Shown piece by piece: positions 32,104 through 43,337 of a stretch of 64,000 nucleotides of DNA. The stretch spans positions 156,521,001 through 156,585,000 of the forward strand of contig NC_081295.1 in NCBI RefSeq assembly GCF_030435805.1, given 5' to 3'. Position numbers and translations under genes: made by a program. Within the stretch, counting starts at the first letter, position 1, and each line of letters begins with the position of its first letter. The notes beneath the pieces were generated by a model. It was not told the DNA's origin. It made no database searches and saw only the letters and a list, made by a program, of their open reading frames with translations. The stretch is from Mustela lutreola. Lineage: Eukaryota; Chordata; Mammalia; Carnivora; Mustelidae.

Positions 32104-32950
32104 GCGGGGCGCCGAGGCGGGTCGGTTCCCCCGGTTTCTGACGGACTCAGCCGGAGTCGGAGCGCGCCGTGTTCCGCTGACGGTTGGGATCCTGGCGCGA
32201 GGAAAGTGCGAGGGTCTCGGGGCACTCGGCAGCCCCCAGGCCCGGCACCCACAGGTCGGCGCCCCGTGGGAACAGAGGAGAGGGGCCCCGGCAGCCCCAG
32301 GAGCTTGCGGTGCGGTTTGGACGCTTCGGCGGGGCGCTGGGGCCTGTGCGCTCTCGGCTGCGGCTGCGGCGCGCGCCGGGGAGGGGCCGGGGGGCAGCGC
32401 GCGGCCTGGCTCCGCGCCCGCAGCGCCATCCGGGACCGCGCGGCTGGGACCGTGAGGCCGTGAGACCTGGCTCCGCGCCCGCAACGCCTTCCGGGAGCCG
32501 CGGTCGAGTGGGCGCCGGGTCTCCAGGCTCTGGCTGCGGCCACTCGGGGGTCCAGGCGCGCGGCCCCGGAGTCGGGGCAAGCCCCGCGGGGTGGGTGGGG
32601 GCGGCGCTCGGAGCGCGCAGGGCAGGGGAGCCGACCGGGGCCCCCCGGCCGCCAGCAGCCCGGGACGCTGATTTGGGGGACTCGGCGGGCGTTTCCCCCG
32701 CTTCTGCGTTCCCGCTGCCCTTACCTTTTCGCCTCCAGGGCCAGCCTCCGCCGGAAGGACGAGCTCCTGACGCCGCCACCTCCCGGACCCGTCCCGGCTC
32801 TTCTCCCCCGGGCCGAATCCCGGTCGCCCCTCAGTTGTCAGCGGGATGACGGGAGGCCGGTTGGGGAGCGACCGAGCGCGGGAGTGGCTCCGGGCGCAGC
32901 GGCGGTGGCGCCGCTAGGCCAGGGCGCTGCCGTCAGTCCCCGGTAGCTGC
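31880..32950. promoter_or_regulatory. CpG island over the 5' end of POM121L2
   Basis: Dense CG dinucleotides with high GC content, covering the first codons of POM121L2 and ~850 bases upstream. Likely promoter region for the minus-strand gene. Open frames on the plus strand here are compositional. Confidence 0.75.
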
Positions 32951-34282
32951 GGGTCGGGACGGAGAGACTCTAGTGACAGGTTGGAGGGAACACTCTTCCC
33001 TGGTGCGCAATAGTTTCCCTTCTCGAGCCCTTCCTGACTTTCTGTGGTTGAATCTGCTCCTGGAATTTCCCCTGCCGGCGATTTCAGGGCCCTCGGGAAA
33101 GAAAAGTCCTCCCTGCTCCATTCAGTACAAGGTTCTGAATAGAAGACCCGAGAGGCAGAGATTAAAGGGTAGAAGTCTTCTGGTTCCCAGGAGTCAAGGC
33201 CCGAGACTGCTCTCGCCCCCTCTGCTGGGCGCCCAGAGGCCTGGGTGGTTCCAGATCGTGACTTTCAGACGGGCTTCCCGGAGGGTTTCTGCGCTGTCAG
33301 CCTCTCTAGACTCCAAAGTATCCTGAAGCAATTTTTCACAGATAAAGTGACCACAGGGTCAGCCCTATGGCTCCGAGCAGCCATTAAAGTTAACCTGGGA
33401 AGTTCCCTGCTCACTTTCCAGGACAGAGAGAGGGGGAAGGGTGGGTAGGATCCAGCAGCAGAAGTTCAGCCTCGGGGGAGTTGAACCCAGGGTAGGAGCA
33501 GCACAGAGAAAACCTTGAGACTGGGCCCTGAATTAGTGTTTAGGGGGCAGGCTGAGCAGGTGATGGGCCTGGGGAGGGCAGAGGACAAGGGGCAGATCTT
33601 GGGCATAGGACAGGAGAGGGTCCATGGGAGGATTCTTCTAAGAGAAAGAAAACAGGGGAATAACCAGAATGTCGGCAAACGGAACTTAGTTAAATAACTT
33701 AGAGTACAGCTGTAAGATAGGATAACAAAGATAAGGCAGACCTTTATATATTAATGTTTGTCTATGTCCATGATACATAAGGCTTCTTCCTAACCTCATA
33801 TAATTTTAAATTCTAGGCTTTATTTGTGTGAAAACGTAGCTGTAGATTTCTAAGTATAGATGTGGTCAGCAAAGAAGGGAGGATATTGACCAAAGTACTA
33901 ACATGCAGTTATCTCAGGTGTGGTACTGGAGTTGATTTGCAACGAATTCTTTTTGGTTTTCCTGCACTGTGTCATATTTTCTACAAGATTCTATCTCATT
34001 AAAAAAAAAAAACTAAACTATTTCCATTTTTAAAGAGAAAGTTTAAACAGGAAAAAAAGTTAGTTGCAAAGATGTATTTGAACTCAGTATCTGGAGCCAG
34101 GAGATAAGAAGGAGGGTGTTGAAAGAATTCAGGATTCCAGGCAAAAAGGCCTAAGTAGGGATGTGGTCTTTGATCCTTTGACAACCGCTTGTGGGGGGGG
34201 GGGGTGCAGAGAGATTGAGAAGAAAGAACAGAAGATGCATGATGGCTTGACAATAGTGGCACTGAGTTAGAGGTCCCCGCCC
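32951..34282. other. No gene recognised upstream of POM121L2
   Basis: Moderate GC to about 33690, then AT-rich. A G-run of 12 lies at 34193-34204. No domain, splice pattern or repeat assigned. Confidence 0.4.
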
Positions 34283-35445
34283 GCCCCGTAAGGAGACAGT
34301 ATTAAACATCTTGGTGTTGAAAGAAAACATTGATCAACTGGATTTCATTAAAATTAAAAACTTCCATTCAGCCAAAGACGCTGTTAAGAGAATGAAAAGA
34401 CAAGCCACAGACTGAGAAAATGTTTGCAAAACCTATATGATAAAGAACTGGTATCCAAAATATACATAAACCTGTCAAAATTCACAATGAGTTTTTTAAA
34501 AGTTAGTTTAGAAACGGGTAAGTCACCATGGAAGATACATGGATGGCAAATATGCTTGTGAAATGATGCCTGACTTCAGACATCAGGATCAGGAGAGAAT
34601 CGCAAAGGCAAGCATCAGTGAGATACCAGGACAGCCACGTTAGAGTGGATGCAATCCAGGACACTGGTGACGCCAGATGTTAGTGAGGATGTGGAGCAAC
34701 AGGAACTCTCACGCATTGCTGGTGGGAATGCAAAATGGTACGGCCACTTTGGAAGACAGTTTGGAATAATAAATAAATAAAACAGTCTTACCATGCCCGC
34801 TGGCAATCAAACTTCTAGGTATTTACCTAAATGAGCTGAAAAGTTTTATTCACACAAAAACCTGCACATGAATGTTTGTAGAAGCTTTATCTATAATTGC
34901 CAGGAATTGGAAGCAACCAGAAAACACTTCAGGGGGAACGTGATAAACCATGGCACAGTCATACAATGGAATATTATTCAGCACTGAGCAGAGATGAGCT
35001 AGCAAGTCATGAAAAGACAAGGAGGAGCCTCAAATCTATATTGATTGCTTCCTGAACAAAACCAGTCTGAAGAAGGCTACCTACTGTGTGATTCCAACTA
35101 CATGACATTCTGGAATGCACAAACCTATAGAGAGTAAAAGGATCAGAGAAAGTTTTATTCTCTATGAAACTATAATGGGGGATACATGGTGTTATGAATG
35201 GCAAAACCCATAGAGTGTACAGCAGGAGAGTGAAGCCTGATGTAAACTGTGGACTTTAGTTAGTAATAATGTATCAATGTTGATTCATCAGTTTTAACAA
35301 ATGTCCCACACCAGTGCAAGATGTTGTTAAGAGGGGAAACTAGGAGTGGAAGTGGGGGGAGGAGAAAGTATATGGAAACTTTCTGTACTTTCTGTTCAGT
35401 TTTTCTGTAAATCTAAAACAGTTCTTAAAAGATAAAGTCTGCTAA
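34283..35445 (+). mobile_element. L1 ORF2 3' end plus 3' UTR, sense
   Basis: Long diverged L1M segment. In order: 'ctgttaagagaatgaaaaga', 'gtatccaaaatatacata', 'ggatgtggagcaacaggaac', 'tggtgggaatgcaaaatggt', 'gccactttggaagacagttt' and 'tcatacaatggaatattatt'. No intact frame. Confidence 0.9.
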
Positions 35446-37928
35446 TTTAAAAAATTAAGATAAATTTTCCTTGTCTTGGAGTTTGGACTTCCATGCCTCA
35501 CTCCTCTTCAAATTGCTTTGCGATTTGTAAAATAGTGCCATAAAATGTAAACCCCAGGAATGTAATTATTTTGTTGTTTAAGCAGGTAATGCACACATTC
35601 AGCACATTATCAGGTATGCAAGAAATTATGGCAATTTTTTAAAACAGTTTTAGTCCACAAAACTGACAAGCAGTTTAGCGTAGCTTAATTTACCCATCTG
35701 CCCTCTTGCATGACTTAGTCTTCCCCAGGACCTAGGCCCAGCGCCTTGGGGTGAACTGTGAACTCAAATTGGTTTTGAGGAAGCTCCCAGCAAATATGTT
35801 TTAAAGAACCAGTAACTAGGGGTGCTGTTACCATGTCCACTACTATTGGGTGGCAAGGCAGTGGGGGTAAGGAACATGGATATAACCCGCAGAGTGGCTG
35901 GAAAATTTTCCAGAGGCACAAGATTGATGTCGAGGAGGTACTGGGTGGGCTGTGTGGAGAGAGACCAGGGAGGGGTGCTGCCTAGAAAGAGGACAGATGG
36001 TCAGTCAAGGCCACTTCCTGAACAGAAGATGGTAGAGCCCAGAAGGCAGACCTGAGGGGAGGGAGGCTGAAGGTAGCCAGGATGGGGGTGGGGCAGGAGT
36101 AAGGCCTTGGAGGGCAGGGTTGCTGGAAAGTAAAGCAGATTTGGAGTAGGATAAGATGGAGGGAGGCCAGGCAGAAAGCCACAGTGGGGCAGGGGTGGGA
36201 CACAGGGCCCTCAGGCTCTGACCTTGACCAAAGGAGTCCTCTAAAAGAGGGGCCAGTTTCTGTGCATAGAAAGATGCTATATACATTTGAAAAAAAAAAA
36301 AAAAACTTTTATGTGTTTTGGAAAGTAAGTAAAAATAAAGCCAGTTTCTGGACTCAGGACAGAAGAAGTGGTGGCTTCCACTTCTCTCTTGGGATAGTAC
36401 TTCTAGGGAGCCACAGTGTTAGAATGACCGAAAAGGACCTGAGCAACTGCAGGGCAGCGTGGCACAGAGCCGAGAGAACACAGCTGCAGGAGGCCTATCC
36501 AGCAGCCGGAGAAGATAAAAGATTGGAGGCAGGGACCCAGGTCCTCAGAAGAGGTTGCTGGCCTGCTGCACTGTGAGCCTGAGGGTTTATAATGAGGCTA
36601 GTTTAGGGAGTGTGGGAAACAACCACAGACATCAAAGAAGTCGTTGCTGCTGGAACCTACTAGTGTCAGAGTGTGTGGTGTGGGGATGCCGAGCACCTGC
36701 AGGATGGTGGCTCTCCCTTCTCCCTACTTCCAGGCTTCCAGCCTCCCCCAGGTCACCAGGGCACAGCCAAGGAAGAAAGAGGAGTGGAGGATGGTTTGAA
36801 GTCCCAGCTTCCACTTCACAAAGCAGACTGCGGGAGTGTTAACACCATCAGTGTCAAGTTCAGAAACCCACAAAGGACCTATCTCGTGAGGCAGAGCTGT
36901 GTGGAACGTCTGTAAAGAACAGCAAAAGAACGAGAGACCTAAAATAGTAATGCCTGTGGGTACAAAGAAAAGATGAAATTGAAGAGGACGATATCTGAGG
37001 CACTGGCAGTGTTTGATTTTATAAGCCATGTTGTGCAAATCCGTGTGTCCGTTTGACTTCTCCCATACAGTGTGTTGTTGAAGGCGAGAGTAGTTGTAGG
37101 CGTTCCCATTTTCACAGTGAAATATACTGCATCATATTAAATCTTATGTTGCTGAAGGCAATTAAAATACAATAAAAAATTTTCAGTCCTAAGTAGGTCA
37201 TCTTGTACATATCAACTAATACAGGTAATAGGGATGCTATTAACATTTGGGGGTTAGCTCATGGAAAGAAACAGCATTTCAGCTTGCTTTTAAATACAAC
37301 TTCAGAAATATAAACCCACTCGAAATGTTCTGCTGTCACAGCAGTTTTCTAGGGATAAAAATTCCCTGGGAAACTGCAGGGAGGCCCGCGTAAGCTGCTG
37401 AGTGAAGTTCGTGGCTGAGTCGGATCAGAGTCCAGCCCTGGGGAATACAGTAAGGCGTGCCTCATTTGTGTTGGAAAAAAGCATGTGTGCCCAGGGGTGA
37501 ATCTTCCAATTTTAATTAATGATTTCTATTTGCCAGGAAGACGTGGCGTCTGGAAAGCAGTCTGTGGCTCCTCTGGACACATCAGGGCAAATCCACTCCG
37601 CAGAGACATGTTCCCCAAGGATGACAAGTCCGAGCCAGGCCCAGCCTTGTCTGTGAGTGCGCTGAGCTGTCTGGGCTGCCCTGCACAGCTTGAGGAAGCG
37701 TCTATCTGCAGCGAGGGCAGAAGCCTCCTTTGGTGAGTGTTCTCCAAAGCCTTCTGCTCTGAGAATTTGAGGGAGGCTTGCAGCTGCTGGAAGCTTTTCT
37801 TATTCCCATTTAGCGTCGGCCCATGGGTCCAGCCCTGTGTTTGGCTTATTGCTTTGCTGTCCTCATCTTGAAATTCCTAATGCTTTTCCCTGAGGGGTCC
37901 TGCGTTTGCATCTTGTGCCGAGACCTGC
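35446..37928. other. No gene recognised
   Basis: Mixed composition; an A-run at 36288-36305. Open frames (for example 36184-36576, +) lack recognisable domains. No repeat family assigned with confidence. Confidence 0.4.
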
Positions 37929-37984
37929 CAATTTATTAGCCCGCACAACCCTCATCCAATTTATTAGCCCGCACAACCCTCATC
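37929..37984. repeat. Perfect 28-base tandem duplication
   Basis: Two identical adjacent 28-base units, each running from 'caatttattagcc' to 'aaccctcatc' (37929-37956 and 37957-37984). Confidence 0.98.
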
Positions 37985-38264
37985 AATCTCTCCCTTTCCC
38001 AAATTAATGTGCTTTACCCTCACGTTTTTCTCCTGCTATTTCAGTGTTAGCTCTTATTAATTTGGGTGTACCACACACCGATTCTTTTTCTTTGTGTTTT
38101 GCTTTATTTTTTTCTCCCTTCCTTTATTTCTCTTTTTCTTTTCTGCTACTGGCTTGCTACTTGCAGTGGCGGGCAGTGGATGGATGTGAGAGGCTGCCTG
38201 CCTGGGGTCAGTTCCGTTCCTGCTGTGGATTAACAGGGAGCTTCCGGGCTGGTTTCTCAGTCCC

Positions 38265-38400
38265 TCTGGTCCCTCTCTGTAAATTAGAAAGAATTATTGC
38301 ACATATCTCATGGATTTTGTGAGAAATAGAGTATCTGTAAAGTATTAGGACACTGCTCTATGCAGAATAAGTGCTAAACACGTATTTATTAAATACCTCA
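38265..38400 (+). mobile_element. MIR SINE 3' fragment
   Basis: Sense MIR 3' part: 'tctgtaaattagaaagaatt', 'tctgtaaagtattaggacac', then 'agaataagtgctaaacacg'. Confidence 0.55.
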
Positions 38401-38561
38401 ATAATCTTCTCATTCCTATAATGCACTTGGCTGTGTTTAAATCTACTCAAGTTTCAGTTAACACTTTCACATTATTTGTTTTCATGATTCCTCTCACATT
38501 GTATTTTACTTTTTATTTTATTCATTTATTGTAAAAATAATATTCTGTGTTTTGTTATTTT

Positions 38562-38662
38562 CTTCTTATTTTAAGTCATTTGGACACCCAGCGTGAGGCT
38601 TGAACTCATAATCCTGAGATCAAGAGTTATAGGCTCCCTCCGCTGAGCCAGCCAGGTGCCCC
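38562..38662 (-). mobile_element. CAN-SINE, short form
   Basis: Minus-strand element with head 'gagccagccaggtgcccc' ending at 38662 and 'gaggcttgaactcataatcc' in the body. Diverged. Confidence 0.85.
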
Positions 38663-39420
38663 ATCCTCTCACATTTCAAATCTATTTTGGCATTTATCAT
38701 TTTGCTCAAGCTTTACTTAATTCCATTCATTACATCCCTCTAATTTTTTTTTTATTCTTCTGCTCTTCTTTGTACTTGATACAGTAAACGACTTCCTTAA
38801 AAAGATCTGATTCTCAATCTCCTTTGCTGGGTCACCTGCCTTCTGTTATAACTTCTCTTGTTTCCCTCTGCTTCCTGTTCTATTCATCTTTATTCTGCCT
38901 CCGTTTATTTCTCATTTAAGGGTTTGCATACTTCCCAGATATTTTACATATTCTCTTTATGCTTTTTACAACCACTTGTGGACAGAGCCATCCTCCTGTC
39001 TCCTGTAACTAGATCTCTAACATCCATAAGTGCTTCTGCTTTTCTCTGATTTCGCAAGTAAATGTGTGGAACTTTTCTTCTTCTTCTCTCCGATAGCCTT
39101 TAAAATTTTTTTTCCACAGAATTCTTCATGTTCTAGCATTCTCCTTTTTCCTCATACTGTATCTTCTTTGAGCTTCATTTCTCCCATTACCATAGCGTTT
39201 ATTTCTTATTTTACACTTTTCCTTCACGGATTTATATGCTACATTTTTATTTTCTCTTTCTTTATTTTTACTCCTCTTTCCACTCATCCTCCTTAATTTC
39301 TTCTTTTCCCTCTTTATGTATGCTTATCCTTTATTAAATATTTTATATTACTTTTTAATCCTTGTGTGTTAAACAAGATTTCTAGTTTTATTTTAATCAT
39401 ACTTCTAATAATTCTGTAAA

Positions 39421-39494
<74 letters not shown>

Positions 39495-40282
39495 CACCTT
39501 CTCTGAGCAGCTTTAGCTAATGTGTATTTTTAAATACTTTCAACAAATGCGACCCTGAATGATGCTCCATCTTGAGGGGACCGTTGCAAACAAAGGTCGC
39601 TGTGCCATTCTCTCAGAGAACCACCAAACACGTCAGAACGCAAAACCACAAACTGTATTTTACCATGCAGTCTGTATTGCCTCCCCCTTCATTTCAACAA
39701 GCCACCCCAGGAGTACAGAGAGCGTTGAAGCTGGGGAAGGCGGGATGGTAGGTGGGTAGGCAGAAGGGCCATAATACTTTCCTAGAAAAGCAAGCACTCT
39801 TTTTCTCATTAAGCGCTCCCCTTGTTCCTCCAAGTTTTCTGTTAGATTTCAGATTTCCAAAACTGTTGGTTCTGTTCACTGTTGCCAGTGGTTGGCCATG
39901 GTTGCTCCCAGGGAGGGAGTGATTCTTGGAGCCCCCAGCTCTGACATTTCCATGATGCCCCTCCTGTGTCTTTATCTGTAAAGCACATTTCGTGCAGGCG
40001 GATTGTAACTGACTCTTGCTTTTTTTCTTTTTTTGGTCTTGTCGGACAACCTATACCTTTTAATTGTTATGCTTAGCCTAATTACATTTGATTTATGTAA
40101 TTTGTAATTTAGGCGGCTATAACGCTACCATCTTGTGGTTTTTCTATTTGTCCCCCTGGTTATTTGTTTCTCTCCGCCCACCCCTTTTTGGCCTTATTCT
40201 GGATTGGTTTTAAGCAAGGATGTGACACAATCAAACACAATTATTTTCCACATAGTAAAAGAGTTGAATGGCAAAGTTGAGC
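38663..40282. other. AT-rich, T-biased stretch; no gene recognised
   Basis: From 38660 to about 39420 the plus strand is strongly pyrimidine-rich, possibly antisense L1. Positions 39490-40282 show nothing identifiable. Confidence 0.4.
39424..39488. repeat. (CT)n(AT)n compound microsatellite
   Basis: About 18 CT units (39424-39460) joined directly to about 14 AT units (39461-39488). Confidence 0.97.
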
Positions 40283-40300
40283 AAGAAAATTGAACTAATT

Positions 40301-40497
40301 TGGGGCGCCTGGGTGGCTCAGTTGGTTGGACGACTGCCTTTGGCTCAGGTCATGATCCTGGGGTCCAGGGATCGAGTCCCACATTGGGCTCCCAGCTCCA
40401 TGGGGAGTCTGCTTCTCCCTCTGACCTTCTCCTCGCTCATGTTCTCTCTCACTGTCTCTCTCTCAAATAAATAAATAAAATCTTAAAAAAAAAAAAA
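40301..40497 (+). mobile_element. CAN-SINE with perfect target-site duplication
   Basis: Full-length plus-strand element flanked by a perfect 18-base duplication aagaaaattgaactaatt (40283-40300 and 40498-40515). Belongs to the subtype with 'ggttggacgactgccttt' and a tgaccttctcctcgctcatg segment, shared with the element at 59251. Confidence 0.97.
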
Positions 40498-40570
40498 AAG
40501 AAAATTGAACTAATTATAAATGTACCACAAAAGAGATTTTCAAGGCATGAGTTAAAAAATAAATGGGGAT

Positions 40571-40754
40571 GGGGCGCCTGGGGGGCTCAACTGGTTCAGG
40601 GTCTGCCTTTGGCTCAGATCGTGACCTCAGGGTCCCAGGATCGAGCCTCATGTGGAGCCTATGTCGGGCTTCCTGCTCAGTGGGGACTTTACTTCTCCCC
40701 TCCACTCATGCTGTCTCTGTGTCTCAAATAAATAAATAAAATCTTTTAAAAAAA
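40571..40754 (+). mobile_element. CAN-SINE
   Basis: Plus-strand element with head ggggcgcctggggggctcaac, CT-rich body and the aaataaataaaatctt tail motif. Confidence 0.95.
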
Positions 40755-40855
40755 TGTGGAAGAATGAGCCAGGGAGGGCTATAGTGCTTATATGTAGGGA
40801 ATAGAATCAGTATGACATTTCTTTGAACGGAGAAGTAGGAGTTATAGAAAATCTT

Positions 40856-41067
40856 TTTTTTTTAAAAAATTTTCAGTTTAAAGATTTTATTTATTTATTG
40901 GACAGACAGAGATCACAAGTAGGCAGAGAGGCAGACAGACAGAGAGAGAGAGAGGAAGTGAAGCAGGCTCCCTGGTGAGCCGGATACAAGGCTCAATCCC
41001 AGGACCCTGGGATCATGACCTGAGCTGAAGGCAGAGGCTTTAACCCACTGAGCCACCCAGGTGCCCC
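40856..41067 (-). mobile_element. CAN-SINE
   Basis: Minus-strand element with tail at left and head at 41067. Flanked by aaaatctt at 40848-40855 and 41069-41076. Confidence 0.95.
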
Positions 41068-41354
41068 TAAAATCTTAAAATACTACTACTTTCAGCTCTA
41101 AACTCAATGCTAATTCCTGAGAGTGGAGAAACAAATCTGGATTATGAACTCATGAGCAGAGTTTGGGAAAGGTTTGCGAGTGTGTGTCTGTGGTCAGTAG
41201 TCCTAGAATTCAGGAGGAAAGTGTTGGGTAGAAGCCATTACCAGATAATAATGAGTCACTACAAGTTCCTAAACATGACGGGATTGTCCAAACTCAAGGC
41301 TCTTCACATGTAATTTCTCTTGCTTTAGATGTTGAGGATACTTTTTCTTAAGAC
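41068..41354. other. No gene recognised
   Basis: Short spacer between two SINEs; a 68-codon open frame without features. Confidence 0.4.
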
Positions 41355-41365
41355 TTTAATTTTGA

Positions 41366-41573
41366 GGGTGCCTGGGTGGCTCAGTGGGTTAAGCCACTCC
41401 CTTCAGCTCAGGTCATGATCTCAGGGTCGTGGGATCCCGTATCGGGCTCTCTGCTCAGCAGGGAGCCTGCTTCCTCCTCTCTCTCTCTCTCTCTCTGTCT
41501 GCCTGCCTCTCTGCCTACTTGTGATCTCTCTCTGTCAAATAAATAGATAAATAATCTTTGAAAAAAAAAAAAA
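41366..41573 (+). mobile_element. CAN-SINE
   Basis: Plus-strand element with tttaattttgag duplicated at 41355-41366 and 41577-41588. Contains an expanded (CT)n tract. Confidence 0.95.
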
Positions 41574-41974
41574 GGTTTTAATTTTGAGTAATCTCTGCAC
41601 CCAAGGTGGTGCCTAAACCCAGAGCCCCAAGATCAGGAGTTACACGCTGAGACTGCCAGGCAGCCCTGGGCATAGAGGATATTTCGGTTGAAGTTGAAAT
41701 CATTGGAGTAAATGGGATTGCTAGGAAAGAGCATGCAGGGAGGGCAGAACCCGTGGGAACTGTGTACTTCACATGGTTATGAGGAAGAGTGAATGAAGTG
41801 TCGGACAAAGTATCAGACAAGTGCTGGTCGATAGATATTTAGGAAAACTCTTACTATTGAAGGAATTTTATGGAAAATTAAAATAGATTTTAAAAGAAGA
41901 GAATGAAAAAAAAAAACCAAAAAGGACATAATTTTTTAAGTTAAGATTTCTACATATACATTGTCCTTAAAAAG
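41574..41974. other. No gene recognised
   Basis: Short spacer. The text at 41585-41670 ('cccaaggtggtgcctaaaccc', 'agatcaggagttacacgctg') is a diverged antisense SINE fragment. Confidence 0.4.
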
Positions 41975-41985
41975 GGATAGTTACA

Positions 41986-42187
41986 GGGCGCCTGGGTGGC
42001 TCAGTCATTAAGCTTCTGCCTTCGACTTAGGTCAGGATCCCCGGGGGATCGAGGGCCCCCCAATCCCATTAGGGCTCCCTGCTCAGCAGGAGGCCTGCTT
42101 CTCCCTCTCCCACTCCCCCTGCTGTGTTCCCTCTCTTTCTCTCTCTCTCTGTCAAATAAATAAATAAATAATCTACCAAAAAAAAAA
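41986..42187 (+). mobile_element. CAN-SINE
   Basis: Plus-strand element with ggatagtta duplicated at 41975-41983 and 42188-42196. Confidence 0.95.
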
Positions 42188-42295
42188 GGATAGTTATGGA
42201 ATTGCTAGGTGGTAATTCAGTGTCTGGAGAAGGGCTGTTTGTTGATTAAATGATAGAGACTTTGTCAACCCTGTGGCCTGACTGGAAAGCAAATT

Positions 42296-42560
42296 TGTTT
42301 TTTTAATTTTATTTTACTTAAATTCAGTTAATGAACATGTAGTGTATTATTAGTTTCAAAGGTAGAGGTCAGTGAGTCATCAGTCTTATGTAACACCCAG
42401 TGCTGAGTATATCACGTGCCCTCCTTAATGCCCATCCCCCGTTACCCCACTTCCCCCCCTCCCCCCACCTCTTTTGCCTTCAGCAACGCTCAGTTTGTTT
42501 CCTATAGTTAAGAGTCCCTTATGGATTGTCTCCCTCTCATCTTATTTCGAGGAAATTTGC
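42296..42560 (-). mobile_element. Carnivore L1 3'-UTR fragment
   Basis: Antisense L1 3' end starting with its T-rich tail, followed by 'gttaatgaacatgtagtgta' and 'tgtaacacccagtgctgagt' and a C-rich tract, typical of young carnivore L1 3' UTRs. Confidence 0.8.
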
Positions 42561-43105
42561 TTAATACCTCCTTAAGGCATCTGATTAACCCTCACTATAT
42601 CTGTAAACATATTAAATATGTTCCCTAAGCAAAGGATGTTTTTTATAACAAGCAAAATTAGCATTTTAACAGCAGAAACTATTCAGTACTTATTAACAAT
42701 GTGGTCTAAATATGTTTTATGATTCGTCAAAGAACAGTGTGTGGCAATTATCCTTCTGAAAAGTGGGATTCTCTCCATGTACTGTGAGTTACAAGGATTG
42801 CTGTCCATAAAAAGGACAAAATAATTAAAACTAGGAGTTTACAATTAAAAAACAATATTAGAATTGGAAGAAAATTTGCTTTTTATTACATGCAAAATTT
42901 TCCTGGAAAATGGCCTAGAACAATGGTAAAAGTAGGCACATGGAGCTCCACTGCTCATAGCCCTAGACTCTCCTGCAGACATTCCAACAGTACGCAGTGT
43001 CCAGCCTCTGCAAGTGTCACAGATGCGCTATGAATTCCTCAGACAGTTGAGCATTTGAACCTTCGGTCTGAGGCCTCAGTGGCTAAGTTTCATATTTGAA
43101 ATATA
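42561..43105. other. No gene recognised
   Basis: AT-rich; possibly more L1 debris. Nothing firm. Confidence 0.35.
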
Positions 43106-43121
43106 CTTAATGGGACTCTTT

Positions 43122-43316
43122 TTTTTTTTTTTTTAAAGATTTTATTTATTTATTTGACAGAGAGAAATCACAAGTAGGCAGAGAAGCAGGCAGAGAGAGA
43201 GGAGGAAGCAGGCTCCCTGCTGAGCAGAGAGCCCGATGCGGGCCTCGATCCCAGGACCCTGAGATCATGACCCGAGCTGAAGGCAGCGGGCTAACCCACT
43301 GAGCCACCCAGGCGCC
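43122..43316 (-). mobile_element. CAN-SINE with perfect target-site duplication
   Basis: Full-length minus-strand element flanked by a perfect 16-base duplication cttaatgggactcttt (43106-43121 and 43317-43332). It lies immediately 5' of the V1R pseudogene. Confidence 0.97.
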
Positions 43317-43337
43317 CTTAATGGGACTCTTTAAGCT

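Noticed and set aside
31885-32849. Long open frames on both strands over the POM121L2 5' end
   Set aside because: GC-rich shadow frames of POM121L2 and its CpG island, without recognisable domains.
33470-33500. T-arm-like phrase 'gagttgaacccagggtag'
   Set aside because: The stem does not close and no tRNA body surrounds it.
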